A stretch of DNA of 64,000 bases, from the NCBI RefSeq assembly GCF_031127815.1, contig NZ_JARXHY010000002.1:124001-188000 (forward strand). Direction: 5' to 3'. Origin of the DNA: Pelagicoccus sp. SDUM812003 (GTDB lineage: Bacteria; Verrucomicrobiota; Verrucomicrobiia; Opitutales; Opitutaceae). Position numbers and translations under genes: made by a program. Position 1 is the first letter of the stretch; the number at the start of each line of letters is the position of its first letter. Below the pieces are notes generated by a model. The model saw only the letters and a list, made by a program, of their open reading frames with translations, was not told the origin of the DNA and did no database searches. Positions 15,492-24,213 of the stretch are shown here, piece by piece.

Positions 15492-16310
15492 ATGCCTCTC
15501 TCGCCCTCACAGACCCGAGCCTTGCTGGAGCAGCTGGGACACCGACCGAAGAAGCAGCTGGGTCAAAACTTTCTCATCGATGGAAACATCGTGCGCAAGT
15601 CGCTGGAGCTCGCTCAGGTGGCGCCGGGCGACGCCGTGGTGGAGATCGGTCCGGGTCTGGGGACCTTGACTCGCGCCCTGCTGGAGGCCGGCGCTGTCGT
15701 CCACGCGGTGGAAAAGGATCCCGTTCTGGGAAACCATATGCAGAGCATCGCCGAGGAGACTGCGAACCTGCACCTGATCAAGGGCGACGCGCTGGACTTT
15801 CCGCTGGGCGACCTACCCCAAGAGGCTCCTGACTACAAGATCGTGGCCAACCTGCCCTACGCCATTTCGACGCCGTGGATGGCGGCCGTGCTGGAAGGGA
15901 GGCTTCCCAGCGTGATGACGCTCATGCTGCAGAAGGAGGCCGCTCAGCGCTACGCCGCCCAAGCGGGCACCAAGCAGTTTGGAGCGATCAGCGTGTTTCT
16001 GCGCGCCGCGTTCGAGGTGCTGCCCGGTCACGACGTTTCTGGCTCCTGCTTCTACCCGAAACCCGATGTCGGCTCCACGTTGCTCCACTTGAGACGCAAG
16101 CAGACTCCCTACCGCTTCTCTGCAGATGGGGCCAAGCTCCTGCGGGAAATCTTTCAGCAGCGACGCAAGCAAATCAGCTCTCTGCTGCGTCGCGCGAAAT
16201 CGGATACGGCATCCAAATGGCTGCAGCGACTCGACACCGCTCAGATCGAGCCCAACGCCCGTCCGGAACAGATCGACACGACGCGTTGGATCGTCTTGGA
16301 TCGCGACTGA
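15492..16310 (+). CDS. rsmA: 16S rRNA dimethyladenosine transferase KsgA/RsmA
   Basis: A 272-residue SAM-dependent methyltransferase that dimethylates two adjacent adenosines near the 3' end of 16S rRNA in late 30S assembly. It shows KKQLGQNFLID at the start, the SAM-binding VVEIGPGLGTLT (residues about 49-60), GDALDF and the catalytic NLPY motif, followed by the C-terminal helical domain (FYPKPDVGSTLLHLRR, RRKQISSLLR). Length is normal for the family. It probably shares a transcript with trpC. Confidence 0.94.
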   Translation: MPLSPSQTRALLEQLGHRPKKQLGQNFLIDGNIVRKSLELAQVAPGDAVVEIGPGLGTLTRALLEAGAVVHAVEKDPVLGNHMQSIAEETANLHLIKGDALDFPLGDLPQEAPDYKIVANLPYAISTPWMAAVLEGRLPSVMTLMLQKEAAQRYAAQAGTKQFGAISVFLRAAFEVLPGHDVSGSCFYPKPDVGSTLLHLRRKQTPYRFSADGAKLLREIFQQRRKQISSLLRRAKSDTASKWLQRLDTAQIEPNARPEQIDTTRWIVLDRD

Positions 16311-16519
16311 AAGCCGTTGCAAATCGCAGCGCAGCCGGTCCGCTCAGGCGGCGACGCCATGCGACATCCGCAAAATAACGGACTGTCATGAGCTTGAGCT
16401 GAGCGCTGAAATCGCTATGGTTTGAGCCTTATGAGGTAGTAGTCTCCCCAACGCGCTTCACCCGACCGACCTGCCTCGGCGCCAAAGGCGTCCCCCATTC
16501 ATCTCATCCCCGAACCATC

Positions 16520-18400
16520 ATGTACGAACTCCGACTACCCAAACTCGGATTGCTTCTTGCATCCGCTTGCGTCCTCACGGCCAGCGTCTTCGCTGATTCC
16601 ACCCGCTTTCTCATCCAACCGGTTTTCAGCGAGGTCTCCCTCTCTCCCAGCGGGAAATACATCGTGTCCTTCGAGGACTCCAGCGAAGAGAATCGCCGTA
16701 TCCAAATCATCTCCACTGCCGACATGAAGTCGGAACCGCTCAGCGTGAGCAACGGCAAAGGGGGAAACGCCCGAGTCACCGATATCCGATGGCTGACCGA
16801 CGAGTACCTCGCCATTATGAGCGAAGGCGATGATCAGGCGAACTGGCTGCATACCTACAAGTTGGGCGACCGCGCCCCCGAGCGCGTCGCCAAGGAAGGA
16901 AAGCGATCCATCCTGCGCGTGATCCCGAAATCCACACGCTTTCTGGTCCTGGAAACCGAAAGCCCGGATGCCGATGGCATGAAGCGCGTTTATGAATACG
17001 ACGCAACGCGCCCCACGCAGCCCAAGCTGGTCTACCAAGCGGACAGCCAAGCTTTGGAGGCGGTGGCAGACGTCTCCGGACAACTCAGAATGGTGAAGCG
17101 CGACGACGGGGATGGACTCAGCTGGTACGCCCTCGCCACCGACGACCACGCAGAGACAAAACTCAACAAGCTGCAACAATGGCACAAAGTCCACGGCATC
17201 GTGAAAACGAGCGACCAGGCGATCGTATCCGGCCAGATCAATACACCGCTTCCCTCCGTATACCTGTATGATATTTTTGAGGACGAGCCGAAACAGGTGC
17301 TCGCCGACCAGGATCAGTATTCCATCGACACTTTCGGCCGTACCGTGTTCGAACCCGCCACCGGCGAAGTGCTCGGGTTGCATTTCGACTCCACCATTAG
17401 GACAACCTTCTGGTCCGACCCCGAAATGCAAAAGATTCAGGATACCGTCGACGGAAAGCTCCCGGGCTCCGTGAACCGCCTGATCGACTGGAATCGAGAG
17501 CGCACGAAGGTGATGATCGAACGATTCATCCCCATGCTCCCGACCCAATTCATCTACGCGAACCTCGAGTCAGAAACCTACACCGCCGTATTCATAAACG
17601 GAGGACGCGTCAAGCCAGGCGAATCCGGAGTCTCACGACTTGTGGAAATCCCGAATCGCGACGGCCAGAACCTCACCGCCATCCTCACCGTCCCAGCGGA
17701 ACGCGGCGGCAAGCCCTCGCCGCTGCTCATCTGGATCCGAAAAGGAGTCTGGACCGACCTTGATCGCCCCGAATGGCACCCAGAAGCAAACTACTTCGCC
17801 GATTCCGGATTCGTTGTATTGAGAATCAACTACAGCGGCAGCGAAGGCGTGCTCGGCCCCCTTGCCATCGATACCTCGACCAAGGCGGGCGTGCAGCAAA
17901 CCCTGGAGGACATCGAGGACGCAGCCAAGGTCCTTATCGAAACCGGGCTGGTCGATTCCGAGAAAATAAACATCGGAGGAGAGGGATCCGGAGCTTGGCT
18001 GGCTGCCTACGCGCCGATCCATTCTCCAGGCCTCTATCAATCCGTGGTTTGCATCAACGGTGTCTACGATCTCGTGGATCTGCGAAAAAATGACAAGGCG
18101 AGCGGCGGCAACTATCTCTCCCTCGCCTCGAAAGACAGTTCTCTGAGCGAAAGCGATCTCGCCAAGCTTTCGATCTCGTCCCCACCTGACAGCTATCCGA
18201 AAGACGTCTTCGTAGCCTACGGGAAGTGGTCGGAAAACGACTACAAGTCGCATGTGAACTCCTTCGTCAAAACGGTCAAGAAAGCAGGGGCCAAAGTGAA
18301 GGTCCACCTCGACGACTGGTGGGGCACCGGACTCGAAGGCGTACAAAGAATCAAAGCCTTCGAACGGGCCAACAGCATGCTCGTTCAAGCGAACAAGTAG
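16520..18400 (+). CDS. Secreted S9-like (prolyl oligopeptidase fold) protein without catalytic triad
   Basis: A 626-residue protein with a signal peptide (LLLASACVLTASVFA), a propeller-like N-terminal half (LSPSGKYIVSF, RWLTDEYLAIM) and an alpha/beta-hydrolase-like C-terminal half as in S9 peptidases (PLLIWIRKGVW, YFADSGFVVLRINYSGSEG, LEDIEDAAKVLIETGLVD). The expected Gly-x-Ser-x-Gly nucleophile elbow reads IGGEGSGAW, which puts Gly489 in the Ser position. The segment that normally carries the Asp reads AYGKWSEND (Ser571), and the one that carries the His reads WWGTG (Thr603). It is therefore probably not an active serine peptidase and may bind peptides or act as a scaffold. It appears monocistronic, followed by a palindrome. 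Confidence 0.7.
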   Translation: MYELRLPKLGLLLASACVLTASVFADSTRFLIQPVFSEVSLSPSGKYIVSFEDSSEENRRIQIISTADMKSEPLSVSNGKGGNARVTDIRWLTDEYLAIMSEGDDQANWLHTYKLGDRAPERVAKEGKRSILRVIPKSTRFLVLETESPDADGMKRVYEYDATRPTQPKLVYQADSQALEAVADVSGQLRMVKRDDGDGLSWYALATDDHAETKLNKLQQWHKVHGIVKTSDQAIVSGQINTPLPSVYLYDIFEDEPKQVLADQDQYSIDTFGRTVFEPATGEVLGLHFDSTIRTTFWSDPEMQKIQDTVDGKLPGSVNRLIDWNRERTKVMIERFIPMLPTQFIYANLESETYTAVFINGGRVKPGESGVSRLVEIPNRDGQNLTAILTVPAERGGKPSPLLIWIRKGVWTDLDRPEWHPEANYFADSGFVVLRINYSGSEGVLGPLAIDTSTKAGVQQTLEDIEDAAKVLIETGLVDSEKINIGGEGSGAWLAAYAPIHSPGLYQSVVCINGVYDLVDLRKNDKASGGNYLSLASKDSSLSESDLAKLSISSPPDSYPKDVFVAYGKWSENDYKSHVNSFVKTVKKAGAKVKVHLDDWWGTGLEGVQRIKAFERANSMLVQANK

Positions 18401-18422
18401 CCCGTATCCAATCGACAAAGAC

Positions 18423-18492
18423 AGAAAGGCTCGGGAAGCGCTTCCCGAACCTTTCTGGCCCTTGCGCAAGCCGATTCCCTCGAAAGCGAGGG
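18423..18492. terminator. Hairpin series between convergent genes
   Basis: A 17-bp near-perfect palindrome at 18423-18456 (AGAAAGGCTCGGGAAGC and its mirror, one G-U pair) is followed by CTTGCGCAAG and by a CCCTCG-AAAG-CGAGGG hairpin at 18477-18492. They sit between the S9-like gene on the plus strand and two small genes on the minus strand, as expected for a two-way terminator. No T-run follows the stems on the plus strand. Confidence 0.5.
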
Positions 18493-18528
18493 AGCCGTTC
18501 ATTCCTGCGGCCGACCTCCTCTTTCCAG

Positions 18529-18690
18529 CTAGGACACCCAGTCCGTCGCCTTGACGAGGCAGCCACTGGAGCCCAGTAGCAAGCGGCGCTGACGGCGAAG
18601 TCGAATCATAGCTGGCAGCTCGAGCAATCGTCTCACCATGTTTTCGCTGCGGCTGTCCAGCATCAGAATGCTCTTCTCTTGCTTACTCAT
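18529..18690 (-). CDS. Small basic hypothetical protein, overlaps upstream ORF
   Basis: A 53-residue ORF whose ATGAG start overlaps the TAA stop of the preceding 96-residue ORF (shared ATGAGTAA at 18683-18690), a layout typical of translational coupling. The protein has a strongly basic centre (MIRLRRQRRLLLGSS) and two nearby Arg pairs (MVRRLLELP), with no recognisable domain. Codon choice (CTG, GAC, CGC, GTC) resembles the other genes here. It ends 37 bp from a palindrome that may act as its terminator. I do not recognise the family; the basic stretch could bind nucleic acid or membrane, but that is a guess. Confidence 0.4.
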   Translation of the reverse strand: MSKQEKSILMLDSRSENMVRRLLELPAMIRLRRQRRLLLGSSGCLVKATDWVS

Positions 18691-18973
18691 CATTCCCTCC
18701 ATCCACATACAAGGTTTCGAAGACCTTGATCAAGTCGCCGAGGCTCGCGGCGCCAGCATCGAGACGAGCGTCGATGCGTCCCTGCCGATTCAGCAACTCC
18801 TTGCTCGCCAAGCTCCAGCCGGTTCGACGTGCCTCAGGCTCCTTCTGCGTCGATTCGCTCTCAGCGAAAAAGTTGAACTCGTCTTGCGTTCCGAGGTCCC
18901 AATTGGGGCTCCATGTCTCTTCCAGTCGATTGATCTGATTCATGGCACGAGAATACCACCCAGGGTCAGACAT
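18683..18973 (-). CDS. Hypothetical acidic protein, first gene of a two-ORF unit
   Basis: A 96-residue ORF starting with ATG at 18971-18973, with AGGACAGGCT just upstream as a possible ribosome-binding site. The protein is hydrophilic and rich in Trp, Glu and Asp (ETWSPNWDLGTQDEFNFFAESES), with a helical C-terminal part (LASKELLNRQGRIDARLDAG, then DLIKVFETLY). Codon usage matches neighbouring genes. A longer frame reaches 19162 but would run through a terminator-like hairpin, so the internal start is preferred. The plus strand also has an open frame here with less natural composition. No known domain is recognised. Confidence 0.4.
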   Translation of the reverse strand: MSDPGWYSRAMNQINRLEETWSPNWDLGTQDEFNFFAESESTQKEPEARRTGWSLASKELLNRQGRIDARLDAGAASLGDLIKVFETLYVDGGNDE

Positions 18974-19092
18974 AGCCTGTCCTATGCTAGAAATGTTAAG
19001 CAATTTCTCGGAGCCAAAGAGAGCTTGAAAAGGCGCCGAGCTCATCCTAGCTTCGAAGCCAAAATTTCCCACCCACACACAACACACCACCC

Positions 19093-19128
19093 TGCCAGGC
19101 CGTTCCCTCGACGGCCTGGCAACTTTTT
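19093..19128 (+). terminator. Rho-independent terminator
   Basis: TGCCAGGCCGT and ACGGCCTGGCA form a perfect 11-bp GC-rich stem with a 7-base loop, followed by CTTTTT on the plus strand. No annotated plus-strand gene ends within 650 bp upstream, so it may close a small untranslated RNA or mark an extended 3' UTR. Confidence 0.65.
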
Positions 19129-19191
19129 GGGCGGGGAAGACCCGGCATTGAAGCTTGCTCAAAGGAGCGGCGCCGATTCATTTCCTATCCC

Positions 19192-19674
19192 ATGTTGAAT
19201 CGGTTTCTGCTACCCTTGGCGATTTCGCTCTCCATCGTTCTAGGCTTGTCGGCCTGCAAGGAGACGAACCCTCCCCACGAAGCGGTCTCCAGCGATCTGC
19301 CCCTCATTTCGGTGGGCGACGTCACGCTGAAGATGGAGCTTGCCCTGACGCGCGAGCAGCAGCGACGCGGCTTGATGTATCGCGACGGCATCGAGCCCGA
19401 CCATGGCATGCTCTTCGTTTTCAAGGAGCCCCAGGAAATGTCGTTTTGGATGAAGAACGTCGATTTCCCGATAGACATCGGCTACTTCACCGCTGACGGC
19501 GTGCTGCGCGAAATCTATCCCATGTATGCCAACGACACGCAGGGTCGCCGCTCCATTCGCGACGATCTGCTCTACGTGCTGGAGGTCGAGTCGGGGTGGT
19601 TCAAAAAAAACGGCGTGCGACCGGGGGCGCTGCTCGACCTGGCGGCGCTTCAGCGAGCGCTCGAGAATCGATAG
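19192..19674 (+). CDS. DUF192-domain lipoprotein
   Basis: A 160-residue predicted lipoprotein. The signal peptide ends in a lipobox (VLGLSAC, Cys near residue 21), then a short linker leads into a DUF192 (COG1430) domain: ALTREQQRRGLMYRD, HGMLFVFKEPQEMSFWMKNVDFPIDIGYF, and the closing GVRPGALLDL. The family is widespread and small, with a conserved fold but no settled biochemical role. It is just downstream of a terminator and convergent with pilC. Confidence 0.85.
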   Translation: MLNRFLLPLAISLSIVLGLSACKETNPPHEAVSSDLPLISVGDVTLKMELALTREQQRRGLMYRDGIEPDHGMLFVFKEPQEMSFWMKNVDFPIDIGYFTADGVLREIYPMYANDTQGRRSIRDDLLYVLEVESGWFKKNGVRPGALLDLAALQRALENR

Positions 19675-19709
19675 TTGCGAGCCAACGGCGCTGCCAGAGC
19701 GGCGCGGCG

Positions 19710-20963
19710 CTACCCGTTTCCAAAGCTTTGCATGATTTCGATGAACGGGAGAAAGAGAGCGAGCACGATCAACACCACCGCAATGGCGAGGGTCACGATC
19801 ATCAAGGGCTGCACCAGGGAGGTGAGCGAGGAGATCGCGTTGTCCACCTCCTCGTCGTAAACGTCCGCTATCTGGTTGAGCATGTCGGGCAGGTCTCCCG
19901 TTTCCTCGCCCACTTCGATCATGCTTGGCACCATGGTAGGAAATATCTTCGTCGCCAGCAGGGTGCTAGCGATGCCCTCGCCGTCCTTCACCCGGAGACG
20001 CACCCGCTCCACGGCGTTCATCACATGCGTATTGCCACAGCCATCGCGAGTGATGCGCAAGGCCTCCAGTATCGGTACGCTGCTCTCGATCAGGGTCCCC
20101 AGCATGCGAGAGAAACGAATCACGTAGACCTTAGTGCTCAAGTCGCCCAAGCCGGGCAGGCGCAGGGTCAGCCAATCATAGACGCTTCGCCCCAAAGGCG
20201 TCATCCCGAACAGCTTCTTCAGTAGGTATAAAACGAATACACCGCCGAAAACCAGATACCAATGGCGCACCAGATACCCGCTAACGCCGAGCACGTAAAC
20301 GGTGAGCTTAGGGATCGCGTCCTCGCCTAGTTCGTCCACGAAGATCTGCTGGAAGTTCGGCACCACGAAGATCAGCAGACCGACCACGATCAGGCTGGAT
20401 ACGATCATCACCACCGTGGGATAGGTCATAGCGGAGGCCAGCCGGGCCTTCATGCGCTCGGTTTTTTCCAAGTAGGTCGCCAGACGAGCCAAGGAAACCT
20501 CGAGCATGCCGCTCGCTTCGCCAGCTCGAGCCATGTTGACGTAGAGAAAGTCGAATTCGCGGGGAAACTTCGCCAAGGCGTCGGAAAAGGTGCTGCCGGA
20601 CTGGATGCTTTCGGTCAGCTCCAACAGGATCCAGCGGAAGACCACGTTTTTCTCCTGGTCGATAAGGACCTCCAACGAGCGCAGCAAAGTGAGGCCTGCC
20701 TGCAGCAAGGTGGCCAGCTTGCGGGTGAACTCCGCCAAAGCCTTCTTCTTGATGGCGGAGCCGAAGTACATCGGCTTTTTGGAGGAACGTACCCGTACCG
20801 TGCCATCGCCGCTGGTATTCTCAGTCTTCGCCACATGGACGCGAGCCGGCGTCAGTCCATAGCTGCGTATCTGCTTGGATGCCTGCTGCCTCGAAGGGGC
20901 CTCGATCATGCCCCGACGCTCCCGGCCTTCGCCATCGACTGCTGTGAACTTGAATTTCGCCAT
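19710..20963 (-). CDS. pilC: Type IV pilus/type II secretion inner-membrane protein, PilC/GspF
   Basis: A 417-residue polytopic inner-membrane protein that forms the platform of type IV pilus or type II secretion machines. It contains two GspF domains: the first around residues 70-190 (FTRKLATLLQAGLTLLRSLEVL, FPREFDFLYVNMARAGEASGML) and the second around 270-400 (RFSRMLGTLIESSVPILEALRIT, FPTMVPSMIEVGEETGDLPDML), each followed by long hydrophobic helices (TVVMIVSSLIVVGLLIFVVP; IVTLAIAVVLIVLALFLP). It begins 11 bp after the PilB-type ATPase on the same strand, so the two form an operon. PilC versus GspF cannot be settled without the rest of the machine. Confidence 0.92.
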   Translation of the reverse strand: MAKFKFTAVDGEGRERRGMIEAPSRQQASKQIRSYGLTPARVHVAKTENTSGDGTVRVRSSKKPMYFGSAIKKKALAEFTRKLATLLQAGLTLLRSLEVLIDQEKNVVFRWILLELTESIQSGSTFSDALAKFPREFDFLYVNMARAGEASGMLEVSLARLATYLEKTERMKARLASAMTYPTVVMIVSSLIVVGLLIFVVPNFQQIFVDELGEDAIPKLTVYVLGVSGYLVRHWYLVFGGVFVLYLLKKLFGMTPLGRSVYDWLTLRLPGLGDLSTKVYVIRFSRMLGTLIESSVPILEALRITRDGCGNTHVMNAVERVRLRVKDGEGIASTLLATKIFPTMVPSMIEVGEETGDLPDMLNQIADVYDEEVDNAISSLTSLVQPLMIVTLAIAVVLIVLALFLPFIEIMQSFGNG

Positions 20964-20974
20964 CTGCTTCTCTC

Positions 20975-22663
20975 TCAGGAGTATCGTATCACCTCGTCCA
21001 CCGAAGTGACACCCGTGAAAATGTTTCTCAGCCCATCCTCACGCAGGGTGCGCATGCCTTCGTGGATCGCTTGCTCGCGGATGGCCACGGCCGGCTTGCC
21101 TTCGCTGATCAGCTCCCGCACGGACTCCGAAATCCGCAGCATCTCGAAAATGCCCAAACGACCGGAATAGCCCGTATTGGCGCAGGTCTCGCAGCCAGTC
21201 CCCTGAAAAAACTCCTTCTGCTGCAGGATGGTCGGATCCAGGTTGAGCTGCTGCAGCAAAGCGGCATCGGGCAGATAGGCGCGGCGGCAATCCGAGCAAA
21301 TCCTGCGAAGCAGCCTCTGGGCCAGCACCGCCTCCAGCGAGGACGAAATCAGGAACGGCTCGATCCCCATGTCCATCAGCCGCGTCACCGCTCCGGAGGC
21401 GTCGTTGGTGTGCAAGGTCGTCAAAACCAGATGCCCCGTGAGCGAAGCTTGGATGGAAATCTGGGCCGTATCCAAATCCCGGATCTCGCCGACCATGATG
21501 ATGTCCGGGTCCTGTCGCAGAAACGATTTCAGCACGCTGGAAAAGCTCAAGCCGATGTGCGCGTTCACCGCGACCTGCATGATGCCGTCGATCTCGTATT
21601 CGATGGGATCCTCGGCGGTCATGAGCTTGGACTCCACCAGATTGAGCCGCTTCAAGCAGCTGTACAAGGTCGTGGTCTTACCGGACCCTGTCGGGCCGGT
21701 GGAAATGAATATCCCGTTGGGTCGCGCGATCGAGAGCTCCACCGCCTCACGCACATCGTCGGGCATGCCCAGAGTCATCAGATCGAGCGAGGTAGCGCTC
21801 TGGTCGAGCACACGGAGCACCACGCTCTCGCCGAACTGCGTGGGCAAGGTGGAAATGCGTAGATCCACATGCCGCCCCGACACCACCAGCCGCACCTTGC
21901 CGTCCTGCGGAACCCGCCGCTCCGCGATGTTCAACGCCCCAATGACCTTCACCCTTGAGATGATCGGCACCGCCAGCTCGCGAGGCGGCGGAGACATCTC
22001 GTAGAGCGCCCCATCGATGCGGTAGCGAATCTTGAACTCCTTCTCGAATGGCTCGAAATGGATGTCGGAGGCCTTGTCCTTGATGGCCTGGGCCAACACC
22101 AGATTCACGAAACGGATGATCGGCGTCTCCCCCGCTCGGCTGAGCAGATCGTCCGCTGTCAGGTCCTCCTCGCCTCCCAGCTCGTCCAGATCGATCTCTT
22201 CGAGTATGCCCGTATAGTCGACGTTCTTTGGGCGGTAGTAGACATCCAGCAGCTCCCCAACCACCTGCGGATCCAGTACCCGCATCACCACATCCCGATT
22301 CACCGAAAAGGCCACATCCTCCACCACGCTAGTGTTGAACGGGTCTTCCGACACGATGACCAGCCGACGCTCGTCGGAATCGACGGGCACCACGCCATGC
22401 ATGCGCGCCAAGCTAGGCTCGATCAAAGCCACCGTCTCCGTCGGGATGTCGTAAGGAGCCTCCTTCAAGCGCTCCAATCCAAGATAGCTCGCCACCGTAT
22501 CCAGAAAAACAGACCGCGAAACGGCTTTGCTTTGAAGGATCTCATCCGCCAGCGAATGGCCTCTCGCCTGCGCGGCGGCCTTGAGCGATGCTAGCTGCTT
22601 TTCACCCAAGAGGTTGTGGATGAGACAAAGGTCCGAAACCGCCTGATTGTGGGAATTGAACAT
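20975..22663 (-). CDS. pilB: Type IV pilus/type II secretion assembly ATPase, PilB/GspE
   Basis: A 562-residue cytoplasmic hexameric ATPase that powers pilus or pseudopilus extension. It has an N-terminal MshEN-like domain (residues about 55-150), then the RecA-like core with Walker A GPTGSGKTTTLYS, the Asp box (TAEDPIEYEIDGI), Walker B (DIIMVGEIRDLDTA) and the His box (TGHLVLTTLHTND). The tetracysteine zinc motif is present as CSDCRR and CETCANTG. It lies directly before pilC. The ATG at 22661-22663 follows a double hairpin, so this operon probably has its own promoter. Confidence 0.93.
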   Translation of the reverse strand: MFNSHNQAVSDLCLIHNLLGEKQLASLKAAAQARGHSLADEILQSKAVSRSVFLDTVASYLGLERLKEAPYDIPTETVALIEPSLARMHGVVPVDSDERRLVIVSEDPFNTSVVEDVAFSVNRDVVMRVLDPQVVGELLDVYYRPKNVDYTGILEEIDLDELGGEEDLTADDLLSRAGETPIIRFVNLVLAQAIKDKASDIHFEPFEKEFKIRYRIDGALYEMSPPPRELAVPIISRVKVIGALNIAERRVPQDGKVRLVVSGRHVDLRISTLPTQFGESVVLRVLDQSATSLDLMTLGMPDDVREAVELSIARPNGIFISTGPTGSGKTTTLYSCLKRLNLVESKLMTAEDPIEYEIDGIMQVAVNAHIGLSFSSVLKSFLRQDPDIIMVGEIRDLDTAQISIQASLTGHLVLTTLHTNDASGAVTRLMDMGIEPFLISSSLEAVLAQRLLRRICSDCRRAYLPDAALLQQLNLDPTILQQKEFFQGTGCETCANTGYSGRLGIFEMLRISESVRELISEGKPAVAIREQAIHEGMRTLREDGLRNIFTGVTSVDEVIRYS

Positions 22664-22737
22664 GAAAGGTGGAAGCGGAGCCCAAGCTGCCCTGCCCCGC
22701 CCCAGCTAGCAACCTAAATATAAGAACCGCCTCGCCC

Positions 22738-22767
22738 GCGCCCGAAGCGGGCGCAGACCGCCGGTCT
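22738..22767 (-). terminator. Double hairpin between aldo/keto reductase and pilB
   Basis: GCGCCCG-AAG-CGGGCGC (22738-22754) is directly followed by the palindrome AGACCG-C-CGGTCT (22755-22767). They lie in the 113-bp gap after the aldo/keto reductase stop codon on the minus strand and before pilB. No strong T-run is present. Confidence 0.45.
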
Positions 22768-22776
22768 GGCCGCTCC

Positions 22777-23961
22777 CTAATCGCTCTGACTCAGGCGCTT
22801 TACTTCCACGTCGTTGAACATCTCGTGAGCTTCCTCGAGAATGTCCGGGATGCGGTCGGCGAAGGGGCTGCCGTTTAGCTTCTCCTTCATCTCGCCGCGA
22901 TCGTAGTCGCTCACCTTCTCTCCCGGAAACCAATGGCCCGCGTTGCCGAGCAGGTTGTAGCGCATCTTGCCCCATGGCACGAGGTCGAGAGCTTTGGCGT
23001 AGGTCCACAGTCGCAGGATCTCCTTCACGTTCACCCCCTTGGGCAACTCGTCCCACTCCGGCAATCCCTTCCACCAGCCAGCGCACCAGTCCGACCCGTG
23101 CGTCTTCTCCAGCTCGGCCCGCAGCTTCCTTTCGATGGGAGCCATCACCTCGTAGGCGTTGTCGTAGTGGTCAAGCATCTCGAGGTGCGTATCGAAATCC
23201 TGAGGACAGCTCACTCCCATGCTTAGGGTATGAACTTCCGGACGCGAGAGACAAAACAGAGCGTTCCACTGCATGGGATGCAGGTCGCCGCACAGCTCGA
23301 CGAGCTTTTCCGAGGGTTCGTACAATTTGCCCCCTTTATCGTTCGGGCTGATGATGAAAACGCCCATGTCGTTGCCAGCTGCGACTTCGATGGCCTCCCA
23401 ATTGAGCTCGTTGACGAAGTACCAATGCACGTTGCAGTAGTCGAAGGCGTTACTGGCGTTTGCCGCGCAGATCACCTTTTCGCTGGCATGGGTGGAATAG
23501 CCGATGTGCCTCACCCGCCCTTGCTCCTTGAGCTTGAGGGCAACCTCCATGCATCCTCCGTCGCGCAAGGTCCAGTCGAGCAGCTCCTGATTGTTGATCC
23601 CATGGATGGAAAACAGGTCAACGTAGTCGGTTTTCAGATACGCCATGGATTTCTCGAAGTTTTCCAAAAACACCTTCGCATCCTCCTCGGGGCATACCTT
23701 GGTCTGCAGGATAAGCTCTTCGCGATTCAATCGCGGCAGCACCTGGCCTAGCTGCATCTCGGAAGTCCCGTACCCGCGGGCGGTCTCGATATGGTTGGCC
23801 CCGACTTCTAGAGAAAAGCGGATCGCCGCCTCGAGATTGGCCTGCCCACCCCTCTTGATCTCTTCCATGGGCATATCCGACCAGGACTGCTGAAACCGCA
23901 TCCCTCCACAGGTGATCACGGGCATCTCGATTTCAGTGCGGCCATATCTGCGATACTTCAT
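22777..23961 (-). CDS. Aldo/keto reductase
   Basis: A 394-residue aldo/keto reductase of the long COG1453-like type, an NAD(P)H-dependent carbonyl reductase of unknown substrate. The N-terminal YRRYGRTEIEMPVITCGGMRF, the barrel motifs HIETARGYG (Tyr kept, the usual Asp replaced by Glu), ILQTKV (Lys) and DLFSIHGIN (His), and ALFCLSRPEVHTLSMGVS are visible. Relatives often end in a ferredoxin-like domain with CxxC clusters; here the C-terminal part keeps the length but not the cysteine clusters. It is divergent from the sugar-acid gene set starting at 24214 and may be co-regulated with it. Confidence 0.83.
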   Translation of the reverse strand: MKYRRYGRTEIEMPVITCGGMRFQQSWSDMPMEEIKRGGQANLEAAIRFSLEVGANHIETARGYGTSEMQLGQVLPRLNREELILQTKVCPEEDAKVFLENFEKSMAYLKTDYVDLFSIHGINNQELLDWTLRDGGCMEVALKLKEQGRVRHIGYSTHASEKVICAANASNAFDYCNVHWYFVNELNWEAIEVAAGNDMGVFIISPNDKGGKLYEPSEKLVELCGDLHPMQWNALFCLSRPEVHTLSMGVSCPQDFDTHLEMLDHYDNAYEVMAPIERKLRAELEKTHGSDWCAGWWKGLPEWDELPKGVNVKEILRLWTYAKALDLVPWGKMRYNLLGNAGHWFPGEKVSDYDRGEMKEKLNGSPFADRIPDILEEAHEMFNDVEVKRLSQSD

Positions 23962-24213
23962 GGCCGAAACCGTTCATCAAAGTCCCGCAAGTTTCCACCT
24001 CAAAATCCCTGACGTGAAGCGATCTGCAGCGAATCGCCGGCGCTCTCACAAATTAGCTTCGCCAGATTTGAACGTTTCCCTACGCTCGGTTTCCGCTCCG
24101 CCGACTCTTTCCCTAGGACTCCTCTCCCTGACCCATGCTAATCCACTTCCTGCGGTCGCCTCGCCGCGGACCAACCCCTATGCTCGCCGCTCGCGGCAAA
24201 TAAGAAAAGTTCC

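Noticed and set aside
18638-19198. Plus-strand open frame of 186 codons over the small minus-strand ORFs
   Set aside because: It runs through the rho-independent terminator at 19093-19128 and overlaps the start of the DUF192 gene; the minus-strand frames have more natural codon use.
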